From: Marinomonas communis
GTDB taxonomy: Bacteria; Pseudomonadota; Gammaproteobacteria; Pseudomonadales; Marinomonadaceae
Length of the DNA: 64,000 nt
Reading direction: 5' to 3'
NCBI RefSeq assembly: GCF_004363305.1
Contig: NZ_SNZA01000003.1
Span: forward strand, 186,001 to 250,000
Shown here: one piece after another, positions 1 through 7,664 of the stretch
Position numbering within the stretch: the stretch's first letter is position 1
Layout of the letters: each line of letters starts with the position of its first letter
Program-made: the position numbers and the translations under genes
Notes under the pieces: model-generated
Told to the model about the DNA's origin: nothing
The model's database searches: none
The model's input: the letters and a program-made list of their open reading frames with translations, nothing else

Positions 1-263
1 TCCATTTGCTCTTGCTGGAAAGCTTGTACGGTCGCTTGAACGTCTTCCATAGACATTTGTGGCTCTTCGCCAGTAAAGGCATCTTCAAAGCCTGCTTTGA
101 ATGCTTCTAGGTCCATGCCTTCAAAGTCATTGGCCATACGGCTACCGAACATAGTACCGATAGAGTAGCCAAGCTTTTGCTCTTTACTATCAAGCTCTAC
201 TTCTGCAGCCTGCGCCATAGAAATTGAAGACATAACCAGTGCTGCGACTAATGTTTTTTTCAT
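1..263 (-). CDS. FKBP-type peptidyl-prolyl isomerase, N-terminal part (runs off window)
   Basis: Only the first 87 codons are in the window. The protein starts MKKTLVAALV and has a short signal peptide with a likely cut after AQA (about residue 19). A stretch typical of the dimerisation domain of FkpA/FklB/Mip-type prolyl isomerases follows: KLGYSIGTMFGSRM, then an acidic helix with AFKAGFEDAF. The catalytic FKBP domain would lie beyond the left edge and is not visible. The family acts in the periplasm on folding of exported proteins. The family is clear from the N-terminal pattern, but the exact member (FkpA or FklB) is not. Confidence 0.75.
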   Translation of the reverse strand, partial: MKKTLVAALVMSSISMAQAAEVELDSKEQKLGYSIGTMFGSRMANDFEGMDLEAFKAGFEDAFTGEEPQMSMEDVQATVQAFQQEQM

Positions 264-293
264 GTGAACATGTTCCGTTATTAGTTGTGGTTC

Positions 294-321
294 TTTATAT
301 GAACTGGGGGGCGATTGGCAA
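294..321 (-). promoter_or_regulatory. Predicted sigma-70 promoter of the FKBP isomerase gene
   Basis: Read on the minus strand, TTGCCA (316-321) is followed 16 bases later by TATAAA (294-299). That is five of six matches to each consensus box. It lies about 30 bases upstream of the start codon at 263. Confidence 0.5.
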
Positions 322-581
322 AATTCAAGCTTATGACTTAAAAGAGATGAGATACGCCTTGTGCCTCGCAAATCGATCCAAGGTATCGTTCTACCATAAG
401 ATAGCTATCCAGTGCTAATCCCATGTTTGACACTTTACCAAAGTGACCCCTTCACCTGCACACCTTGTTAAGTCTTGGAGTGATATGCCAAGCACAAGGC
501 GAGTCAAGAATGTATGCCTGCCTGTTACATGGGACAAGTGGCTTTACGATTGCCTGACGGTTTTTGTGAAGTATGGACAAA
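322..581. other. Intergenic stretch without recognised gene
   Basis: Between the isomerase promoter and the hslO terminator I see no open reading frame with a ribosome site, no tRNA-like fold and no repeat shared with the rest of the window. Confidence 0.5.
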
Positions 582-606
582 ACAAAAGCCCATGACGGGC
601 TTTTGT
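582..606 (-). terminator. Rho-independent terminator of hslO
   Basis: A 10-bp perfect stem (582-591 with 597-606) encloses a 5-base loop. On the minus strand the stem ends in a U-rich run (GGGCTTTTGTTTTG). It lies 20 bases past the hslO stop codon. Confidence 0.75.
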
Positions 607-625
607 GGGAGGTTAGTCTAGAGAA

Positions 626-1504
626 TTAGTGCGTTTGGGCTTGATCGCCTAAGTCGCTGTCTAGGTCCTCTTTAAAGAACTCATATTGCTCGGCACAGAA
701 CTGGCATTCTGCTTTGATGCTGCCTTGTTCGCTGATGATTTCACGAATTTCTTCTGCGCCCATTGATACAATGGCATCGTAGAAGCGCTGGCGATTACAA
801 GAACAGCCGAACTGCATGCCTTTCACATCGTATAAGCGTAGCTCTTCTTCATGGTATAGACGGTGCAACAGCACTTCTGTTTCAAGGCCAAGTAGCTCTT
901 CGTCTTTTACCGTTGCGGCTAGGTGTACAAAACGTTCCCAAGCGTCTTCATCACCTTCTTTCGCTTGTTCTGCAGGTAGGCGCTGTAGGAATAGGCCTGC
1001 TGCTTGGGAGCCGTCAGCGGCCAGCCACACTCGGCTTGGTAGCTGCTCAGACTGTAAGAAGTACTGTTCCAAACAAGCGGCTAGCGTATCACCTGCGATT
1101 TCGACGATACCTTGGTAACGATTACCTTGGCGTGGCGAAATAGTGATGACTAGGTAGCCGCCAGCAAGCAATTCTTTTAGCGATACTTCTTCTGGGAATG
1201 CTTGATCTTCGTCCCATTGAGCAATGGCGCGCAAGTTTTGGCGCTCGTCACACTCTGCCATCAGAGTTTTAAGTGGACCTTCACCTTTACACTGAAGGGA
1301 TAGCACGCCATCGACCTTAACGATGTCACGCAATAAAGCAATAGCGGCTACGAATTCGCCAAGTAACTTCTCTAGAGACTCAGGGTAGTTTTTACGTGAA
1401 ATGATGTTTTGGTAAGCGTCACTAAGTAAGACGCGTTCACCTCGGACATTGGTGTTGTCGAAGGAGAAACGCTGGATTTCATTGATGTTGTTCACAAGAA
1501 TCAC
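626..1504 (-). CDS. hslO: Hsp33 redox-regulated holdase chaperone
   Basis: This cytoplasmic chaperone is activated by oxidation and heat, and holds unfolding proteins for later refolding by DnaK. At 292 residues it has the normal length. The C-terminal redox switch is complete: C234-x-C236 and C267-x-x-C270 form the four-cysteine zinc site, which releases zinc and makes disulfides under oxidative stress. The N-terminal half, with a conserved block near FVAAIALLRD, is the family fold. The start at 1504 is a GTG without a clear ribosome site; a second GTG three codons in (1495) is an alternative. The gene is transcribed alone, diverging from yheS across the repeat array. Confidence 0.95.
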   Translation of the reverse strand: MILVNNINEIQRFSFDNTNVRGERVLLSDAYQNIISRKNYPESLEKLLGEFVAAIALLRDIVKVDGVLSLQCKGEGPLKTLMAECDERQNLRAIAQWDEDQAFPEEVSLKELLAGGYLVITISPRQGNRYQGIVEIAGDTLAACLEQYFLQSEQLPSRVWLAADGSQAAGLFLQRLPAEQAKEGDEDAWERFVHLAATVKDEELLGLETEVLLHRLYHEEELRLYDVKGMQFGCSCNRQRFYDAIVSMGAEEIREIISEQGSIKAECQFCAEQYEFFKEDLDSDLGDQAQTH

Positions 1505-1623
1505 CGTTAAATTAAATATGTGCTTATTTTAAAACTTGAGCGCTTGTTTTGCATCTAGGTTTTATTCACTAGATCGATTCTACGCCTTATTTGACCTTTC
1601 TTTCCCCGAACCGAAAAAGCTTC

Positions 1624-1696
1624 TGTAGGACCTCGCTGCGCGAGGGAAAAGCTTTGTCATCCCAAATGCTGTTCCCGCGGGGACCGCGGTCCTACA
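1624..1696 (+). repeat. 73-bp REPIN-like element, copy 1
   Basis: Bounded by TGTAGGAC and its inverse GTCCTACA. The left half folds as CCTCGC-TGC-GCGAGG and the right half as CCGCGG-(3 nt)-CCGCGG, with about 20 unconserved bases between. Orientation '+' means the CTCGC half is on the left. Confidence 0.85.
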
Positions 1697-1729
1697 ATTG
1701 TCAGAAACAACCTCGCATGCCCATATGTC

Positions 1730-1755
1730 GTTCCCTCGGGGACCTCGGTCCTACA
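1730..1755 (+). repeat. Solo right half of the 73-bp element (variant arms)
   Basis: A 26-base half unit ending in GTCCTACA. Both arms read CCTCGG instead of CCGCGG. The same change in each arm keeps the internal direct repeat but breaks the hairpin pairing. Confidence 0.65.
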
Positions 1756-1774
1756 ATTGCCGGAAACAAAGCTC

Positions 1775-1847
1775 TGTAGGACCTCGCTGTGCGAGGGAAA
1801 AGCTTTGGCATCCCAAGTGCTGTTCCCGCGGAGACCGCGGTTCTACA
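1775..1847 (+). repeat. 73-bp REPIN-like element, copy 2
   Basis: Same architecture as the copy at 1624. The last boundary reads TTCTACA rather than TCCTACA. The inner bases (AAGCTTTGGCATCCCA) are nearly the same as in the copies at 1624 and 1867, suggesting local duplication. Confidence 0.85.
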
Positions 1848-1866
1848 ATTTTCGGGAACAATGCTC

Positions 1867-1939
1867 TGTAGGACCTCGCTGCGCGAGGGAAAAGCTTTGG
1901 CATCCCACATGCTGTTCCCGCGGGGACCGCGGTCCTACA
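1867..1939 (+). repeat. 73-bp REPIN-like element, copy 3
   Basis: Full element with both perfect hairpins and intact TGTAGGAC/GTCCTACA ends. Its centre is nearly identical to the copy at 1775, so the two probably arose by tandem duplication. Confidence 0.85.
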
Positions 1940-1972
1940 ATTGCCGGTAATAAACTTGAATTCCAAAACGAT

Positions 1973-1998
1973 GTTCCCGCGGGGACCGTGGTCCTACA
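1973..1998 (+). repeat. Solo right half of the 73-bp element
   Basis: A 26-base half unit ending in GTCCTACA, with one mismatch (CCGTGG) in the second arm. It is the member closest to yheS, about 90 bases before its start codon. Confidence 0.7.
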
Positions 1999-2088
1999 AT
2001 TGTGGGAAATTCCCCTCTGTTAGCTGTGTGCAATATCCTCTAAAATGCGCCTTTCGCTTTATTTATCTACACAATCAGAGACGTTTTC

Positions 2089-4011
2089 ATGATCCAGTTT
2101 TCCGAAGTCAGTTTGCAACGTGGCACGCAGTTTTTGCTTGAACAGGCCGATATGACCATTTTCGAAGGTCAAAAGGTGGGTTTGATCGGTGCGAACGGCG
2201 CGGGTAAGTCGTCTCTGTTTGCCTTGGTACGCGGTCAATTGCACGCCGACACAGGTGAAGTGATTCTACCGGGGCAACGCCGTATTTCGTTTATGGCGCA
2301 GGAGGTAGAGGACGTTGATCGAACAGCGTTGGAATACTGTCTAGACGGCGATGATCGCTTGCGCATGATCGAAGCAAAGATCGAAGAGTCTCAAGCCAAA
2401 GGCGATGATCACGGTCATGCTCATTGGTTAAGCGAATACGAAAATGCTCACGGTTACACGGCACAGGCCCGTGGTGAAACCTTGCTACAAGGCTTAGGTT
2501 TTAAAATGGCCGATATGCAGAAAAAGGTAGCCGACTTCTCTGGTGGTTGGCGCATTCGTTTGAACCTTGCCCGAGCGCTGATGTGCCCATCCGATATTCT
2601 GCTATTGGACGAGCCGACCAACCACTTGGACTTGGATGCGGTGATGTGGCTTGAGAACTGGCTGCGTAATTACCCAGGCACATTGCTGCTGATTTCCCAC
2701 GACCGTGATTTCCTTGATGGGATTTGTAGCCACATTGTTCATTTGTATCAGAAGAAACTGAACCTCTACAAAGGTAACTACAGCGATTACGAACGCCAGC
2801 GTGCTGAGCATTTAGCACAACAGCAATCGATGTTTGAGCAACAGCAACGCAAGCGCGCCCATTTACAAGAATACGTAGATCGTTTCCGTTACAAAGCGAC
2901 TAAAGCCAAGCAAGCGCAAAGCCGTTTGAAAATGCTGGAAAAAATGGAGCAGATTGGTCCTGCACACATCGATTCTCAGTTTGAATTCTCAATCCCAATG
3001 GCTGAGAAAACATCTGCACAGTTGGTTAGCCTGATTCAAGCGGATCTAGGTTATGTGCTGGAAGATGGCTCGCACAAGGTGCAGTTGCCGCAATCTAATT
3101 TTTCGATCCGTGACGGCCAACGTATTGGCTTACTTGGACCAAATGGTGCGGGTAAATCAACGTTGATTAAGTCCTTGGTGCAAGAGTTAGACTTACTTAG
3201 TGGCGAGCGTGTTTATGGTGAAAACACGAAATTCGGTTACTTCTCTCAGCATCAGTTGAGTGCGTTGGATTTAGAAGCCTCGCCGGTATTGCATATTCAA
3301 CGTATTACACCAACCGCATTAGAAGCGGATGTGCGTAAATACTTGGGTGGCTTTGGTTTTATCGGTGACGACGCACTTCGTGCGGTAAAAGGCTTTTCCG
3401 GTGGCGAAAAGGCTCGCCTAGCGTTGTCTTTGATTGCGTGGCGCAAACCGAATCTATTGGTGCTCGATGAGCCAACTAACCACTTGGACATCGAAATGCG
3501 TCAAGCTCTGACGGAAGCGCTACAAGAATTTAATGGCGCGATCTTGGTGGTATCCCACGATCGTCACTTATTAAACAGTACTGTGGATGAGTTCTTCTTA
3601 GTGGCGGATCATAAAATCGAAGCTTTTGATGGGGATTTGCATTCTTACCACCAATGGCTCCAAGCTCGTCAGCAACAAGCGAATCAAGCAGAACGTGCGG
3701 TAGCGAATGAAGCAAAAGCCGATAAAGTGGATCGTAAAGAAGAGCGCCGTAAAGCCGCGGAGCTTCGCGAAAAGCTGCGTCCACTGCGTAAAGCCATCGA
3801 GAAACACGAGAAAACCATGCAAACCGCACAATCCCATTTAGACACCATCAGTGAGGCGATGTCTGATAACAGCCTTTACGAAGCGGCGAATAAAGACAAA
3901 CTTCAAGCTCTGCTGACAGACGAAGCCAAATGGAAAAAGTCCCTCGAAGAAGCGGAAGAAGCTTGGTTTGAAGCGCAAGATGAACTAGAGCAGGCCGAAG
4001 CAGCGATTTAA
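2089..4011 (+). CDS. yheS: ABC-F family ATPase YheS
   Basis: A soluble, ribosome-associated ABC-F protein with two fused ATPase domains and no membrane segments. Domain 1 has Walker A GANGAGKS at residues 34-41, signature FSGGWRIRLNLA and Walker B LLLDEPTNHLD. Domain 2 has GPNGAGKS at 350-357, signature FSGGEKARLALS and LLVLDEPTNHLD. The linker between them carries the Arg/Lys/Gln-rich P-site motif region (about 245-300). A charged C-terminal coiled coil spans about 530-640. At 640 residues it matches E. coli YheS (637). The family acts on stalled or non-productive ribosomes. The ribosome site before ATG 2089 is weak (AGAGA). It is followed by its own terminator. Confidence 0.9.
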   Translation: MIQFSEVSLQRGTQFLLEQADMTIFEGQKVGLIGANGAGKSSLFALVRGQLHADTGEVILPGQRRISFMAQEVEDVDRTALEYCLDGDDRLRMIEAKIEESQAKGDDHGHAHWLSEYENAHGYTAQARGETLLQGLGFKMADMQKKVADFSGGWRIRLNLARALMCPSDILLLDEPTNHLDLDAVMWLENWLRNYPGTLLLISHDRDFLDGICSHIVHLYQKKLNLYKGNYSDYERQRAEHLAQQQSMFEQQQRKRAHLQEYVDRFRYKATKAKQAQSRLKMLEKMEQIGPAHIDSQFEFSIPMAEKTSAQLVSLIQADLGYVLEDGSHKVQLPQSNFSIRDGQRIGLLGPNGAGKSTLIKSLVQELDLLSGERVYGENTKFGYFSQHQLSALDLEASPVLHIQRITPTALEADVRKYLGGFGFIGDDALRAVKGFSGGEKARLALSLIAWRKPNLLVLDEPTNHLDIEMRQALTEALQEFNGAILVVSHDRHLLNSTVDEFFLVADHKIEAFDGDLHSYHQWLQARQQQANQAERAVANEAKADKVDRKEERRKAAELREKLRPLRKAIEKHEKTMQTAQSHLDTISEAMSDNSLYEAANKDKLQALLTDEAKWKKSLEEAEEAWFEAQDELEQAEAAI

Positions 4012-4090
4012 ATCACTTTCTATAAATTTCCTGAATAACATCAAGATATTCTTCTTTCTTTTGCTCTAGAATGATTCGATCAACAGTTGA

Positions 4091-4126
4091 GGAAAGCCGT
4101 TACTAACGTGCTTTCCCTTGTTTTAT
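4091..4126 (+). terminator. Rho-independent terminator of yheS
   Basis: GGAAAGC-CGT (4091-4100) pairs with ACG-(bulged T)-GCTTTCC (4106-4116), followed by CTTGTTTTATT. Confidence 0.65.
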
Positions 4127-4187
4127 TGGATAATTTCTCTGGCTGTAATCTAATTGTCATAATTTGTTTATAGTTTACGACCCGTAA

Positions 4188-5207
<1,020 letters not shown>

Positions 5208-5278
5208 TTTTATGTTCAGATAACGAAAATTCAGCTCAGAAGTCGTGACCCAGCGGTAACGTTGGTATAAATTTTAAA

Positions 5279-5307
5279 GTTGCTTCTTACTGCTGGTAAG
5301 AAGCAAC
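5279..5307. other. Perfect 12-bp inverted repeat in the hemB-ppk1 gap
   Basis: GTTGCTTCTTAC (5279-5290) and its exact complement (5296-5307) enclose a 5-base loop. No U-run follows on the plus strand; on the minus strand a TTTAAAATTT run follows. It could act as a hairpin terminator or processing site after hemB, or as an mRNA structure 40 bases before ppk1. Confidence 0.6.
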
Positions 5308-5346
5308 ATGGAACTCATGATGGCACGCTATTGGAGCTGACTCGAA

Positions 5347-7602
5347 ATGTCTGAACAGCCTGTAAACGAAAAAAAAGGGTCTCAAAATACCGCTTCTGCT
5401 GGTGAAGCAAAATCGTCTCAAGATCTGCAAAAGCAAATTGCAGAGGCGACAGAAGAGCTTATCTTGGAGCCCATTCCTGAACAGCCAATTGAACCGACTC
5501 GTTTGGCGATTGAGGAGCGTTTACCAGAAGACATTGATTTGTCAGACCCTGAGCTCTATTTTAACCGTGAACTCAGTCACCTTCAGTTCAATGCTCGTGT
5601 GCTTGAACAAGCCATGGATGAGAATCATCCGGTGTTAAACCGATTGATGTTCTTGTGTATTTTTAGCTCCAACATGGATGAGTTTTTCGAAATTCGTGTG
5701 GCGGGCCTTAAGAGCCAAATCGAATACAGTCGTGAGAAAAACGGCCCAGATGGCATGCACCCTGCGAAGGTGCTGGATTTAATCAGTGAACATGCCCATC
5801 AGTTGGTACGTCGTCAGTACCGCATTTTAAATGACATTATTTTCCCAAAATTAGCGGAAGAGAATATTCACTTTATTCGCCGAACGCTATGGACTGAAAA
5901 ACAAGCAGCCTGGGTTAAACGATATTTCCGCGACAACGTGTTGCCGATCATTAGTCCTGTGGGTCTAGACCCTGCGCACCCTTTCCCTCGTTTGGCAAAC
6001 AAGACGTTTAACTTTGTCGTGGAACTTGAAGGCCGTGATGCCTTTGGTCGTGAAAATGGCCTTGCCATCGTGCCTGCTCCGAGCTCATTACCGCGTTTGG
6101 TTAAGTTGCCTGATGATGTGTGTGAAGGTGGGGATAACATGGTGTTCTTGTCTTCTATTATTCACGCCCACGCTGATCAGCTGTTCCCAGGCATGACCGT
6201 GAAAGGTTGTTTCCAGTTCCGCTTAACCCGTAACGCAGACTTAGAAGTCGACTCTGATGATATCGGCTTGGACTTGGCTGGGGCGCTTCGAACTGAGCTA
6301 CAGAGCCGTCATTACGGTAGTTCTGTACGTCTGGAGATTGCCGATAATTGCCCACCGCATATCGTCGATTCGCTGTTGGCGCAGTTTGAGTTGAGCGATA
6401 AAGATTTATACCGCATTGATGGCCCTGTGAACTTAAGCCGTTTATTGGCGGTGTTGGAGTTGGTTAACCGCCCAGACTTGATGTATGCGCCGTTTTCACC
6501 GGGCTTACCGAATAAGCTAGCGAAATCGAGCAATATCTTCGAGGCAATTCGTCAGCGTGATTACCTGCTGATGCACCCCTTTGAGACCTTTTCTCCGGTC
6601 ATTGATATGTTAAGCGAAGCCGCAAAAGACCCTAACGTGATTGCGATTCGTCAGACCCTGTATCGTACTGGAGCGCGTTCGCCGATTGCCAATGCTTTGG
6701 TAGAAGCTGCACGAAATGGTAAAGAAGTCACCGTTGTTATCGAGCTACGTGCACGTTTTGATGAAGCGGAAAACTTGGCCTTGGCAAGCCGTTTACAAGA
6801 TGCTGGGGCGATTGTGGTATACGGCGTGGTACGTCATAAGACGCACGCGAAAATGATCCTAATCGTTCGTCGTGAAGGGGCGGAATTAACCCGTTACGTT
6901 CACCTTGGCACGGGTAACTATCATGCTGGTAACGCACGTTTATACACCGACTACAGCTTCCTAACCTGTGATAAAGAAATCGGTGATGATGTTCACCGCG
7001 TGTTCCAGCAGCTGACCGGCATGAGTAAAGAGCTGAAAGTGAAGAAGTTACTTCATGCGCCCTTTACGCTACGTGATCGTTTATTAGAAATGATCGCTAA
7101 AGAAGCTGAGAATGCTAAAAACGGTGAGCCTGCGCGTATCATTATTAAAGTGAACTCGTTAACTGAGCAGCGCCTAGTGCAGGCTCTATACAAAGCTTCT
7201 CAAGCGGGTGTGAAGATTGATCTGATCGTGCGTGGTATTTGTACGTTACGCCCAGGAATCAAAGGGGTGTCGTCGAACATCCGAGTGCGCAGTATCATTG
7301 GTCGTTTTTTAGAGCATACGCGTGTTTACTACTTCTACAACAACCGCACGCCTCTGGTGTATTTATCCAGTGCTGACGGTATGGATCGTAACTTGAATAA
7401 CCGTATTGAAGTGGCGTTCCCGATCCAAGATTACAAACTGGCTCGTCGAGTGAAGAAAGAGCTGGAGTATTATCTAAAAGACAATACTCAGAGCTGGTTG
7501 TTGCAGAGTGACGGCTCGTACCAGTTGTCGAAGCCTCGTAAAGGGGAGTACCGCAGTGCGCAACGCGCTTTACTCAATGACTTGGCGGATAATGCTAGAT
7601 AA
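5347..7602 (+). CDS. ppk1: Polyphosphate kinase 1
   Basis: Makes inorganic polyphosphate from ATP, reversibly, usually at the inner face of the membrane. The core motifs of PPK1 are visible: NRELSHLQFNARVLEQA, the substrate-binding IFSSNMDEFFEIRVAG, and the H-x-K catalytic motif H500-A-K502 (phosphohistidine in the family). The second phospholipase D-like block has HLGTGNYHAGNARLYTDYS. At 751 residues it is about 60 longer than E. coli PPK. The excess is a low-complexity acidic and Ser/Gln-rich N-terminal tail (residues 1-75), as also found in Pseudomonas. It sits downstream of hemB and ends in a strong terminator. Exopolyphosphatase, often adjacent, is 10 kb away here. Confidence 0.95.
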   Translation: MSEQPVNEKKGSQNTASAGEAKSSQDLQKQIAEATEELILEPIPEQPIEPTRLAIEERLPEDIDLSDPELYFNRELSHLQFNARVLEQAMDENHPVLNRLMFLCIFSSNMDEFFEIRVAGLKSQIEYSREKNGPDGMHPAKVLDLISEHAHQLVRRQYRILNDIIFPKLAEENIHFIRRTLWTEKQAAWVKRYFRDNVLPIISPVGLDPAHPFPRLANKTFNFVVELEGRDAFGRENGLAIVPAPSSLPRLVKLPDDVCEGGDNMVFLSSIIHAHADQLFPGMTVKGCFQFRLTRNADLEVDSDDIGLDLAGALRTELQSRHYGSSVRLEIADNCPPHIVDSLLAQFELSDKDLYRIDGPVNLSRLLAVLELVNRPDLMYAPFSPGLPNKLAKSSNIFEAIRQRDYLLMHPFETFSPVIDMLSEAAKDPNVIAIRQTLYRTGARSPIANALVEAARNGKEVTVVIELRARFDEAENLALASRLQDAGAIVVYGVVRHKTHAKMILIVRREGAELTRYVHLGTGNYHAGNARLYTDYSFLTCDKEIGDDVHRVFQQLTGMSKELKVKKLLHAPFTLRDRLLEMIAKEAENAKNGEPARIIIKVNSLTEQRLVQALYKASQAGVKIDLIVRGICTLRPGIKGVSSNIRVRSIIGRFLEHTRVYYFYNNRTPLVYLSSADGMDRNLNNRIEVAFPIQDYKLARRVKKELEYYLKDNTQSWLLQSDGSYQLSKPRKGEYRSAQRALLNDLADNAR

Positions 7603-7609
7603 TGCTCGA

Positions 7610-7647
7610 GTGAGCGCCTAACGCTTCAGCGAAAGGCGCTCACTTTT
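7610..7647 (+). terminator. Terminator of ppk1
   Basis: GTGAGCGCCT (7610-7619) pairs perfectly with AGGCGCTCAC (7634-7643), followed by TTTT. It lies between the convergent ppk1 and M16 protease genes and may also stop leftward transcription. Confidence 0.75.
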
Positions 7648-7664
7648 CCCATTACCGGGCTGTG

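Noticed and set aside
763..1143. 126-codon frame antisense to hslO
   Set aside because: Shadow of the hslO coding sequence.
1624..1998. Possible CRISPR array
   Set aside because: Units are inverted palindromes with irregular spacing and shared 'spacers', and the same units occur dispersed elsewhere. No cas genes in the window.
1591..2023. Open frames of 60-90 codons on both strands between hslO and yheS
   Set aside because: They read through the GC-rich 73-bp repeats and repeat the same peptide pieces in several frames. No ribosome sites; explained by the repeat array.
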